Assembly: GCA_964573475.1 (NCBI GenBank)
Contig: CAZNJT010000042.1
Coordinates: 1-13,656, forward strand
Source of the DNA: CAVZKK01 sp964573475
GTDB taxonomy: Archaea > Thermoproteota > Bathyarchaeia > Bathyarchaeales > Bathycorpusculaceae
Reading direction: 5' to 3'
Length of the DNA: 13,656 nucleotides
Shown: positions 1 through 5,933 of the stretch, in pieces
Layout of the letters: every line of letters starts with the position of its first letter
How positions within the stretch are numbered: position 1 is the stretch's first letter
The notes under the pieces: generated by a model
Database searches by the model: none
Seen by the model: the letters and a program-made list of their open reading frames with translations, nothing else
What the model was told of the DNA's origin: nothing
Translations under genes and position numbers: made by a program

Positions 1-228
1 ATGTAGTTTGGACAAAGTGTATTTTCCTGTTGGACAGTCTAGACACATGGTTCTTGTGCCAGTTTGACCCGTTGAATACTCTCTCTTCTGGTAACATTCC
101 ATACAAATAGCAATCAACTTAACGTTTTGAAGCGGTTGCGGCAAGGATGTAATACCCTTTGCAAGCACAGTTACGTAGCCCAAAGGTTTTCCGCACTTCT
201 GGCATCTTAATGGTTTAGTGTTGGTCAT
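1..228 (-). CDS. Zinc-ribbon protein, C-terminus cut off by the window edge
   Basis: The minus-strand reading frame opens with ATG at 228 and stays open to base 1, giving 76 codons of an incomplete protein. It has three CxxC pairs, at residues 9/12, 42/45 and 62/65, enough for one or two zinc ribbons. There is no membrane segment or signal peptide, so it should be cytoplasmic. A TATA-like TTTATAAG lies on the minus strand at about 262-270, roughly 35-40 bases before the ATG, giving a short leader with no clear Shine-Dalgarno sequence. I do not recognise the family. Small CxxC proteins like this are common in archaea as nucleic-acid binding or assembly factors, but no role can be assigned here. 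Confidence 0.7.
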   Translation of the reverse strand, partial: MTNTKPLRCQKCGKPLGYVTVLAKGITSLPQPLQNVKLIAICMECYQKREYSTGQTGTRTMCLDCPTGKYTLSKLH

Positions 229-261
229 TTTTTAATCAATAGAAGTATTTTCTATCAGTTC

Positions 262-271
262 TTATAAATGC
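262..271 (-). promoter_or_regulatory. TATA box for the left-edge zinc-ribbon gene
   Basis: On the minus strand the sequence reads CATTTATAAG, close to the archaeal TATA consensus. The expected transcription start, about 25 bases on, is near 240, about 12 bases before the ATG at 228. Confidence 0.45.
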
Positions 272-282
272 AAGTTTCTAAT

Positions 283-356
283 TTTCTAAATTCTAAGCTA
301 GAGACAAAAAAGGAAATTCTAAAAAATTGACTAGTTTAGAAATTAGAATTTAGAAA
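283..356. repeat. 14-bp AT-rich inverted repeat with 46-base spacer
   Basis: TTTCTAAATTCTAA at 283-296 is exactly reverse-complemented at 343-356. The arms sit in a region built of TTCTAA/TTAGAA words, so part of the match is low-complexity. The repeat lies just upstream of the TATA box of the left-edge minus-strand gene. It could be a regulator site or a transcribed stem; nothing decides between them. Confidence 0.5.
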
Positions 357-519
357 GTTTCAAGTGTAAATACCCGATACTGACAGGTCTAGAGCTTATG
401 TACAACGAGGTCATAGTGTGTTATAATTGAGCGCGCGCGAAATATTTTTGTCGAGAGTGACATCCATTATAGATTGGTACCGCAAGGTGCGATAGGTTTA
501 GGCATATGTCAGTTTTCGA

Positions 520-531
520 TAGCGCGCGCTA
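520..531. repeat. 12-bp GC palindrome, copy 1
   Basis: TAGCGCGCGCTA is a perfect palindrome in the spacer before the 145-aa gene. The identical 12-mer recurs at 1253-1264, before tldD. Related alternating GC runs occur at about 431-439 and 1383-1393. In otherwise AT-rich spacers this suggests a protein-binding site rather than chance. Confidence 0.5.
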
Positions 532-610
532 CCTTAGTGGACTAATGCAAAATGCTTTAAGAGCTTGCACGCTATTCTAGTGTAAATGAAAGCTCAAATT
601 CGCTAACAAT

Positions 611-616
611 GGAGGT
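611..616 (+). promoter_or_regulatory. Strong Shine-Dalgarno GGAGGT before a non-ATG start
   Basis: GGAGGT is a full anti-16S match. The next 60 bases contain no in-frame ATG, GTG or TTG for the 677 gene. ACG at 623-625 is ideally spaced. An ATG at 609 overlaps the motif itself and opens only a 20-codon frame. Confidence 0.45.
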
Positions 617-676
617 AAGATTACGGCAAACGGTGGAAAAGAGAAAGAACAAAAACCAAGCACTGAACTAGAAACA

Positions 677-1114
677 ATGTGTTATGAAACAAAAGTATAC
701 AAAAATGGAAAGGAAGTTTTCGTTTCAGAGGAAATGAGAAGGAAATTGTTTGGCGTTATAAATTTTCTACCTTTACGGAAAGTTCTTGACAGAGGTTATA
801 CACTCAATGATAGAAAAAAGCTAAATCCCAGAGAAGCAGTTGCCGTGTCAATGCTAGATGAAAGGATACTCACTGACATAGAATTTCAGAAAGAAGCCAA
901 AGAATACCTCTTGAAAAGGATACGTCTTGAAGAGAATTTCCCAATAGGTGAGTTGGAAAAAGATGAAAATGCATTGTATGCTTTATTCTTCTTAGCACAT
1001 GAATGGGTCAAAAGCTATACGGCAAAAAAAGAAAAGGACTCAATACTCGAAAGAGCAGACAAAGGTCAAATAGATTTACAAGAGGAGCTTTATGGAAAAA
1101 AGTCTAAGGTTTAA
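677..1114 (+). CDS. Unknown 145-aa protein, possibly 163 aa from an ACG start
   Basis: This is a charged, soluble protein with no membrane segment and no motif I recognise. It is rich in Lys and Glu, with a hydrophobic patch near residues 100-113 (ALYALFFLAHEWV). The first ATG is at 677 and has no Shine-Dalgarno sequence. A strong GGAGGT stands at 611-616, and the frame is open from there: an in-frame ACG at 623 lies exactly 6 bases after it and would add 18 residues beginning MANGGKEKEQKPSTELE. An in-frame ATT at 620 is the other possibility. The ribosome site therefore argues for a non-canonical start upstream of the annotated ATG. The gene ends 242 bases before the ATG of the long tldD frame and appears to be a single-gene unit. 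Confidence 0.6.
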   Translation: MCYETKVYKNGKEVFVSEEMRRKLFGVINFLPLRKVLDRGYTLNDRKKLNPREAVAVSMLDERILTDIEFQKEAKEYLLKRIRLEENFPIGELEKDENALYALFFLAHEWVKSYTAKKEKDSILERADKGQIDLQEELYGKKSKV

Positions 1115-1252
1115 TCAAGAAAGCGCATCTTATTTGTGTGAATCACGTAGATAACTCTCTCCCAAGTAGCCTCTCTCGGTAGTCTCTCCATTTTGTCTCA
1201 ACAACAGTTGAATATTGTAAAATCAAAAATCATAAATTCAGATTCTAGACAA

Positions 1253-1264
1253 TAGCGCGCGCTA
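1253..1264. repeat. 12-bp GC palindrome, copy 2
   Basis: TAGCGCGCGCTA is identical to the copy at 520-531. A second dyad follows directly: TGACCA at 1269-1274 and TGGTCA at 1281-1286 with a 6-base spacer. Both precede the probable tldD promoter, so they may be operator sites. Confidence 0.5.
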
Positions 1265-1320
1265 AGACTGACCAACAGACTGGTCACTTTTGCATAGAAC
1301 ACCTAACTACCGTGACCATT

Positions 1321-1331
1321 CCTATATTATC
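1321..1331 (+). promoter_or_regulatory. Candidate TATA box for tldDE
   Basis: CCTATATTATC is the best TATA-like word between 1115 and 1447. A start about 26 bases downstream would be near 1350. The transcript would then carry a roughly 95-base leader if TldD begins at GTG 1447, or be nearly leaderless if it begins at ATG 1357. Confidence 0.4.
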
Positions 1332-1337
1332 TCTGAG

Positions 1338-1412
1338 ATGAAGAAAATGTCTCAACATGGACACAGACATGAAAAGATGGAACGCGCGCGCGCTGAAATA
1401 CGCCATCAATAA
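1338..1412 (+). CDS. Possible 24-aa upstream ORF in the tldD leader
   Basis: ATG at 1338 opens a 24-codon frame ending in TAA at 1410. The peptide starts MKKMSQHGHRHEKMERARAE and is very basic and His-rich. It is out of frame with the 5' extension of tldD and overlaps the alternating CG run at 1383-1393. If the predicted TATA box at 1321 is used, the ATG would lie upstream of or at the transcription start, which argues against translation. It is listed only as a candidate. Confidence 0.15.
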   Translation: MKKMSQHGHRHEKMERARAEIRHQ

Positions 1413-1446
1413 AAGGATAGTCTACTGTGGAAATGAAAACAAAGGT

Positions 1447-2874
1447 GTGAATGATTTGCTTGACATTTTGCAACATGCGGTAATAACGGGAGAAAAACTC
1501 GGAGCCAAATTCGTCGAAGCGAGATGTGACGACCTTTCCAGCAGAGAAATAAGAACTGAGATGGAAGAAGTAAAAGATGTAAAAACCATGCGTCGAGTTG
1601 GTGTAGGTGTAAACGTGTACTATGAAGGCGCATTGGGGTATTCCTTTGCGACCCAACTATCGAAAAAAGCAGTTGAAGAAGCAACAAAAAGAGCATTCAA
1701 GATAGCAAAAGCCTCATCAAGGATTGCCAGAACTAGGGTTGATCCAGGTCAAGCCAGACCCCATAAACAAACGGAACAGAGACTAATAGTCAAGAAACAT
1801 CCTCAAGACTTCCCTTTAGAATCAAAGAAGGATCTGGCTCTCAGAGCGGTCAAGTCTGCTAAGGATTATGGAAGGCAAATATCTTCGATAACGTGTTGGT
1901 ACGGTGAACTTTTCGGGCAGAAATACTTCACGAATAGTGAGGGAACCCAGATCTCTTGGTCGCCTTTATTAATGGAATTAAAGGTTCTGGTGGTGTCTAA
2001 AATGGGGGAGTTGCTTGTCGACGGACGTGATGGTATAGGAGGGAGTTACGGGCTAGAATTGTTTGAGACGGAGAAATACTCGCCTGAAAAGATGGGTGAA
2101 AACGCGGGAAAGTGGGCTGCAGAAAAGTTGACAGCAAAGCCTGCTCCAGCTGGAAAGCACCGTGCTTTGTGTGAGAACCATTTGGTTGGAGTGCTTGCCC
2201 ACGAGAGTTTCGGCCATTTGACTGAGAGCGACTTCGTAGTATCTGGCATGTCTCCGCTAGCTGGAAAAATTGGTGAGAAATTGGGATCAGAACATGCCAA
2301 CATAATTGATGAGGGAACTTTGGATGCGAGTCGATATTACGGCTTCTGGCTGCCATTCGACGATCAGGGAACAAAAACAGCCAAAATAACACTGGTTAAC
2401 AGGGGTAAACTGGTTGGATATCTGCATGACAGGGCAACGGCCACATCCATGAAGAGCGACTTTACCGGAAACGCGAGAGCTGTAAACTACACCTTCCCTC
2501 CAATAGTAAGGATGAAGAATACCTACTTTTCTCCAGGCGACCTCTCCTTCGAAGAGGCTATGGAGCTGCTGGACACAGGCATATACGCCATCAACACAGC
2601 CGGTGGACAAGGAAACGCGGATGGAACCTTCATGTTTAAGGCTCTAAGAGGATACTATGTCGAAAAAGGAGAGGAAAAATATCCGCTAAGAGAGGTCACA
2701 CTTACAGGTTCAATCCTTGACTTTCTCAAAAACATAGAAGGAGCTACGAAAGAACTATTCATTTGGAGTAGCTATTTTGGAGGATGTGGAAAAGACGAAC
2801 AATCGCCGTTACCTGTCGGTCTCGGTGGTCCGCACCTCTTGATTCGTGAGGTTCAATTCGGAGGTGAAAAGTGA
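1447..2874 (+). CDS. tldD: TldD-type zinc metallopeptidase subunit
   Basis: TldD is the catalytic subunit of the TldD/TldE heterodimeric peptidase. In bacteria this enzyme degrades unfolded peptides, trims the leader of microcin B17 and degrades the antitoxin CcdA. The family's zinc motif HExxxH is present as HESFGH, residues 252-257 here. The conserved Cys ligand follows near the end in GGCGKDEQSPLPVGLGGP (Cys447). The N-terminal domain is as usual and the length (475 aa) is typical. The frame is open back to an ATG at 1357, adding 30 residues. I prefer GTG 1447, preceded by AAAGG, because family N-termini begin with this (N)DLLDIL segment and the extra stretch runs through a CG repeat seen elsewhere in spacers. 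The start remains uncertain. tldE overlaps its stop codon, so the two are co-translated. Confidence 0.93.
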   Translation: MNDLLDILQHAVITGEKLGAKFVEARCDDLSSREIRTEMEEVKDVKTMRRVGVGVNVYYEGALGYSFATQLSKKAVEEATKRAFKIAKASSRIARTRVDPGQARPHKQTEQRLIVKKHPQDFPLESKKDLALRAVKSAKDYGRQISSITCWYGELFGQKYFTNSEGTQISWSPLLMELKVLVVSKMGELLVDGRDGIGGSYGLELFETEKYSPEKMGENAGKWAAEKLTAKPAPAGKHRALCENHLVGVLAHESFGHLTESDFVVSGMSPLAGKIGEKLGSEHANIIDEGTLDASRYYGFWLPFDDQGTKTAKITLVNRGKLVGYLHDRATATSMKSDFTGNARAVNYTFPPIVRMKNTYFSPGDLSFEEAMELLDTGIYAINTAGGQGNADGTFMFKALRGYYVEKGEEKYPLREVTLTGSILDFLKNIEGATKELFIWSSYFGGCGKDEQSPLPVGLGGPHLLIREVQFGGEK

Positions 2875-4247
2875 TGGCAGCTGATCTAGATCGAATTGCG
2901 GATGAACTGTCCTCCCTCGCGGATTTGGGCATTAAGAAGGCAAAAGCGAAAGGAGCAGACGAATGTGAGGTCTACATCTCAAACATCGACACACTGTCCA
3001 TTATCATGAAGACAGGCGCAGTTGTAGCTAGACAAGGGGTCTCTCTGGGAGTAGGAATACGCGTTGTACTGGACAAGAAGGTAGGTTTCGCCGCCACAAG
3101 CGGAATGGACGAAGCAAAGATCGATCGCATCGCACAAGAAGCCATAGAAGTGGCAAGAATTAGACCTCTGGACCCAAAGTTCAGTCATCTAGCAGATCCA
3201 ATCCAAATTCCTTCCAGAAATGGAATAGTAGACAACAAGGTTCTCGAATTCTCTGAAACAGAAGCATTGAAGGAGATAGACGCACTTTCCAAGGGAGCGT
3301 TTGAACATGACAAGCGCATCAAAGCCTTGTATGGCGCCGTTGGAGTACAGAAAGGTGTTTTTGCAGTAGCCAATTCAAGAGGGGTCGAAGGTTGTTCTAA
3401 GGGAGCAAGCATAGGAGGCGGAGTTTACCTAACTGCAATTGAGCAGGGTAAGCAGAAAACAGGTTCTGAATTTTTTGACTCAAGAAAACTTGTTGACTTC
3501 CGTGAAGTTGGCTCCAAAGGGGCTCAACGTGCAATAAGAATGCTAGAATCTAAACCGCTACGCAAATCGTTCAGAACTAATGTCGTCTGGGAAAACGTTG
3601 CCGTAAGCCCGCTGTTGCAACGCATGCTTAATGAAGCATCAAACGCCCTAAACGTGCAGGAAGGCAAAAGCTTCTTTAAAGGAAAACTAGGCGAAAAAGT
3701 GGCCAGCGACATCTTCACGGCTGTAGATGATGGACAACTACCTGAAGGATTGTCAACGTTTAAGACGGACAGCGAAGGAATTCCTCTTCAAACCAACACC
3801 ATTATAGAAAAGGGCCTTCTAAAAGGATACATCTACGACAGCTATTCTGCTATACGAGAAAACAAGCGAAGCACTGGAAACGCAAAAAGAGAATGGCCAG
3901 AACCATTCTTGTCGACTCCAAAAATAGTGACCTCAAATCTTGTTGTGAAACCAGGAACAAGCGATCTAGACGAACTCGTAAGCGAAGTCCAAGAAGGCGT
4001 GTTGGTCACAGACTTTGTGATGGGCGCCGGAACTTCTAACATGACCACTGGAGAGTTCAGCGTCGTAGCTTCTAGCGCTTTCCTAATAACGAATGGAGAA
4101 GTCAAACATCCTCTAGAACCCATAACAATAGCCGGGAACTTCTTCCAATCATTGAAGAGCATTACGAATGTCGGTTCTGACTCAAAAATCACAAGCCTTG
4201 GCAAGATTCCGAGCCTGATCATAGAAGATTTGTCAGTATCAGGATAG
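2874..4247 (+). CDS. tldE: TldE/PmbA-type peptidase partner subunit
   Basis: This is the non-catalytic partner of TldD (also called PmbA). It has the family's overall fold signatures, including VGIRV near the N-terminus, GLSTFKTDSEGIPLQTN, LLKGYIYDSYSA and the C-terminal VVASSAFLITNGEV and PITIAGNFF segments. It lacks an HExxxH motif, as expected for TldE, which shapes the internal chamber while TldD holds the zinc. At 457 aa the length is normal. The frame can also begin at GTG 2871. ATG 2874 is preferred because GGAGGTGA at 2860-2867 then has a 6-base spacer. The ATG shares its A with the TGA of tldD, a classic coupling arrangement. Confidence 0.93.
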   Translation: MAADLDRIADELSSLADLGIKKAKAKGADECEVYISNIDTLSIIMKTGAVVARQGVSLGVGIRVVLDKKVGFAATSGMDEAKIDRIAQEAIEVARIRPLDPKFSHLADPIQIPSRNGIVDNKVLEFSETEALKEIDALSKGAFEHDKRIKALYGAVGVQKGVFAVANSRGVEGCSKGASIGGGVYLTAIEQGKQKTGSEFFDSRKLVDFREVGSKGAQRAIRMLESKPLRKSFRTNVVWENVAVSPLLQRMLNEASNALNVQEGKSFFKGKLGEKVASDIFTAVDDGQLPEGLSTFKTDSEGIPLQTNTIIEKGLLKGYIYDSYSAIRENKRSTGNAKREWPEPFLSTPKIVTSNLVVKPGTSDLDELVSEVQEGVLVTDFVMGAGTSNMTTGEFSVVASSAFLITNGEVKHPLEPITIAGNFFQSLKSITNVGSDSKITSLGKIPSLIIEDLSVSG

Positions 4248-4284
4248 CGTGCGCAGTAAATTAGACACTAAAACCTCAAGGTTA

Positions 4285-4316
4285 TGTCACATGTATGTGT
4301 GACACAGGTGTGACAC
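4285..4316. repeat. TGTGACA triplet behind tldE
   Basis: TGTCACA (4285-4291) faces TGTGACA (4298-4304) as a 7-bp dyad. GTGTGACAC occurs twice as a direct repeat at 4297-4305 and 4308-4316, 11 bases apart, so one helical turn. This spacing is typical of operator sites on one face of the DNA. It lies 38 bases after the tldE stop codon. The same core, TGTCACAT, recurs at 10885-10892 and 12497-12504. Confidence 0.55.
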
Positions 4317-4331
4317 TTCTGGAATCTGTGA

Positions 4332-4478
4332 AAAAGTGGTAATTTGCGAAGCCAAAAATCAACATTACTCGTAATGGAGATTACCACTTTTCACCATGTG
4401 CAACAATACGGTAAGTGGTAATTTATTTTTTTAGGTGGTAATTGTGACTAATGCTTGCTGATGGTGTTTTACCACTTT
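4332..4478. repeat. Five-copy AAGTGGTAAT repeat family
   Basis: Copies are at 4332-4343 (+), 4380-4391 (-), 4413-4422 (+), 4433-4442 (+, AGGTGGTAAT) and 4469-4478 (-, with TTACCACTTT). The first two form a perfect 12-bp inverted repeat, AAAAGTGGTAAT/ATTACCACTTTT, that brackets the first CATTACTCGTAATG palindrome. Both are extended as GTGAAAA(A)GTGGTAAT, and the fifth carries the same GGTGAAA extension. The AT-rich tract at 4421-4434 lies inside the cluster. Many short, mixed-orientation copies suit an origin or a multi-site binding region. Confidence 0.65.
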
Positions 4479-4659
4479 CACCATTCCGAGTAAAAGGTAA
4501 CATTACTCGTACATTACTCGTAATGTTGATTTTCCTTTATGATGAAGATGGTGTAGACATATACGTATGAACGCAGTATGCTTGTATATGCCTAAGATAT
4601 ACCATTACTCGTAATGTTAGATGCATCATTCCTCGTAATGGTAAACATTCCTCGTAATG
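4363..4659. repeat. CATTACTCGTAATG palindrome array
   Basis: CATTAC-TC-GTAATG has perfect 6-bp arms around a 2-base centre. Perfect copies are at 4363-4376, 4512-4525 and 4603-4616. CATTCCTCGTAATG variants are at 4627-4640 and 4646-4659. A half-site at 4501 is phased 11 bases before the 4512 copy, and a degenerate inverted copy is at 4482-4495. Weaker resemblances lie at about 4769 and 4922. The same tandem occurs in the promoter of the RHH gene at 5523. This looks like an iteron or centromere array for a dimeric DNA-binding protein. Spacing is irregular, so it is not a CRISPR array. Confidence 0.75.
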
Positions 4660-4692
4660 ATTGCGTAGTTGTAACTGAGAGCATTGAAGGAC

Positions 4693-4709
4693 AAGACCAG
4701 CCGGGTCTT
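4693..4709. other. Short stem-loop AAGACC/GGTCTT
   Basis: AAGACC (4693-4698) pairs with GGTCTT (4704-4709) across a 5-base loop. It has no T-tract on either side, so it is not an obvious terminator. It lies between the palindrome array and the gene remnant. Confidence 0.35.
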
Positions 4710-4765
4710 ACGTTGCTTTAAGACATTGATCTTGAGAGCGCCGAGCGTGTGGGGGGTCTATAGGA

Positions 4766-4943
4766 TTACATTACTACGAGCATTATAGGCAGAATTCTCA
4801 CAGACAAGCTCTCAGTAATATGTTTCGCAACCTCTGGACGCCTTTCAAGTGGCGCCTCAAGAATACTAGGTACATATCATGACAACGCTCAAAACTCCAT
4901 AATACAAGTCAATGCAACGTACATTCCGAGGAACGATAACTCC
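4766..4943 (-). pseudogene. Probable frameshifted gene remnant
   Basis: Two minus-strand segments in different frames look protein-like and abut. One, from 4943 to the stop at 4866, contains GVIVPRNVRCIDLYYGVLSV. The next, from 4876 to the stop at 4766, contains VPSILEAPLERRPEVAKHIT followed by ESLSVRILPIMLVVM. Neither segment has a start codon and good ribosome site of its own. A single frameshift near 4866-4876 would join them. The composition (LERRPEVAK...) is like a real alpha-helical C-terminus, but I do not recognise the parent family. Chance open frames of this size are common, so confidence is low. Confidence 0.3.
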
Positions 4944-4956
4944 TTAGACGCTCCAT

Positions 4957-4982
4957 AAAAAAAGGGAAGATTGAAAGTCTTC
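4957..4982 (-). terminator. Stem-loop plus T-tract after the 51-aa gene
   Basis: On the minus strand GAAGA (complement of 4978-4982) pairs with TCTTC (complement of 4966-4970) across 7 bases, followed by CCC and a run of seven Ts (complement of 4957-4963). It begins about 20 bases beyond the stop of the small gene at 5002. Confidence 0.55.
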
Positions 4983-5001
4983 TTGTACGTCGCCATGGGC
5001 C

Positions 5002-5157
5002 TTAGAATCTGATGATGCCTTTCTTGTCTATTCTTTTTTCCAGTGCTTCATCTACGAAAACGCGGCTAACATTGACCTCTGCAATTTGCCCGTCCGTGAG
5101 AGCCTCAGGTGTTGGAATGTGAATCGCCTTTCCTTTCACCTTTATCAAATACGTCAT
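5002..5157 (-). CDS. Small conserved-looking 51-aa protein
   Basis: ATG at 5157 opens a 51-codon frame ending in TAA at 5002. The protein starts MTYLIKVKGKAIHIPTPEAL and ends EKRIDKKGIIRF. It is soluble, basic at the end and has an ordinary beta-rich start. AGGAG lies 9 bases before the ATG, an AT-rich promoter-like stretch (TTTTAAATTG) lies about 40-50 bases upstream, and a stem-loop with T-tract follows the stop. Together these support a real gene despite its size. I do not recognise the family. The IHIPTP and VSRVFVDEALEKRI phrases suggest a small DNA- or protein-binding accessory protein, but this is only an impression. Confidence 0.6.
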   Translation of the reverse strand: MTYLIKVKGKAIHIPTPEALTDGQIAEVNVSRVFVDEALEKRIDKKGIIRF

Positions 5158-5198
5158 GCCATCGCTCTCCTACAGAACTATCTTCTATACTTGGTTTT

Positions 5199-5432
5199 TC
5201 AATTTAAAACTTCCGAAGCATAAAAAATTGTAAATGATACATATGGCATAAATGTCACGAAACAGATTCCTATTGATTTAGAACCCATGGGTCTTGTCTT
5301 CTTAGCGTCGACAGGATAGAATCGAATCGGTAGGGAATTCCCTACGCCAATGCTTTCTTTTTGTGGGTCCAGAAGACAGTCCACCATATCGATTCTAAAA
5401 AGTAAAACCTTTAATTGTTTATTATCTAGCAT
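5199..5432 (-). CDS. Doubtful 77-aa ORF
   Basis: ATG at 5432 opens a 77-codon frame that ends 41 bases before the 51-aa gene in the same direction. The protein has a hydrophobic C-terminal stretch (SIGICFVTFMPYVSFTIFY) and no recognised motif. It has no Shine-Dalgarno sequence and no well-placed TATA box. Its middle is a 16-bp perfect palindrome, which would be unusual in coding DNA. It may simply be non-coding sequence between the RHH gene and the 51-aa gene. Confidence 0.3.
   Translation of the reverse strand: MLDNKQLKVLLFRIDMVDCLLDPQKESIGVGNSLPIRFYPVDAKKTRPMGSKSIGICFVTFMPYVSFTIFYASEVLN
5330..5345. repeat. 16-bp perfect palindrome
   Basis: GTAGGGAATTCCCTAC is self-complementary with no spacer. 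A second palindrome, ACCCATGGGT, is at 5283-5292. Both fall inside the doubtful 77-aa frame and may instead mark a regulatory or cleavage site in a non-coding spacer. Confidence 0.55.
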
Positions 5433-5460
5433 TAATCGTTTTATGGTATCTTACCACAGA

Positions 5461-5480
5461 TATTAAATACTCTATTAAAC
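5461..5480 (+). promoter_or_regulatory. TATA region of the RHH gene
   Basis: TATTAAATAC (5461-5470) and TATTAAAC (5473-5480) are TATA-like. Starts would fall at about 5490-5505, inside the tandem CATTACTCG operator. Confidence 0.5.
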
Positions 5481-5489
5481 ACTTTTTTC

Positions 5490-5514
5490 ATTTACTCGTA
5501 CATTACTCGTAAAG
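5490..5514 (+). promoter_or_regulatory. Tandem operator in front of the RHH gene
   Basis: Two ACTCGTA sites 11 bases apart, ending in CATTACTCGTAAAG, overlap the expected transcription start. Bases 5492-5512 are identical to 4503-4523 in the spacer array over 21 bases. A protein bound here would block transcription, so the RHH protein encoded just downstream is the likely autorepressor. Confidence 0.65.
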
Positions 5515-5522
5515 GTGTTGTC

Positions 5523-5798
5523 ATGCCCAAAGGATACACAAACATTTGCGTTAGAAAAGACCTCTATGAACGATTCAAAGCCTTTGCTGATACCAATCAA
5601 AAGAGTAACGCCGACTTCTTAGAATATCTCTTAACGCTTGTACCAAAAGGCGCCAACAACAAGCCCCATCCAGAACGAAAACCTACAAACAACACTACAT
5701 TTTCCACATTACCTAAGGATTCTTCCTTAGACTCATGGATGAAGCAATATCAGAAAGATGTAGAAGCTGAGTCCGAAAAAGCCCCCCATAACGTCTAA
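5523..5798 (+). CDS. Small ribbon-helix-helix DNA-binding protein
   Basis: This 91-aa protein begins with a pattern typical of the ribbon-helix-helix fold: a short beta strand (YTNICVRK), helix (DLYERFKAFADTN), turn and second helix (SNADFLEYLLTLV), at residues 5-41. The rest is a polar, probably disordered tail rich in Lys, Asn and Pro. Such proteins bind palindromic DNA as dimers with the strand in the major groove. GGTG lies 5 bases before the ATG. The promoter carries the tandem CATTACTCG site, which also occurs as an array 0.9-1.1 kb upstream. This makes it the best candidate for the array-binding protein, as in CopG-like copy-control or ParR/Omega-like partition proteins. No toxin gene follows, so a toxin-antitoxin role is not supported. 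Confidence 0.7.
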   Translation: MPKGYTNICVRKDLYERFKAFADTNQKSNADFLEYLLTLVPKGANNKPHPERKPTNNTTFSTLPKDSSLDSWMKQYQKDVEAESEKAPHNV

Positions 5799-5830
5799 CT
5801 ATGAACAGCGCAATTCAGAAATCAAATGAT

Positions 5831-5840
5831 GTCTTTTTTT
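5831..5840 (+). terminator. T-rich terminator after the RHH gene
   Basis: Seven Ts at 5834-5840, 36 bases after the stop codon, fit an archaeal U-tract terminator. There is no strong stem. Confidence 0.35.
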
Positions 5841-5933
5841 ACATGTTCATGACACTAACAGCATCGAAAGCATAACATAAAAAGCATTCTGTGCCACCCT
5901 TCACTATTAAAAGAAAACGCCTTCGAGGTTTCA

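Noticed and set aside
1327..1656. 109-aa and 96-aa minus-strand ORFs over the tldD start
   Set aside because: Antisense shadows of the tldD coding frame; Phe/His/Ser-rich composition typical of shadow frames.
4332..4659. CRISPR-like repeat cluster
   Set aside because: Repeats are 10-14 bases, palindromic, in mixed orientation and irregularly spaced, with no unique spacers and no cas genes.
5523..5798. Antitoxin of a toxin-antitoxin pair
   Set aside because: No toxin-like gene is coupled on either side; downstream is a terminator and then a convergent unrelated gene.
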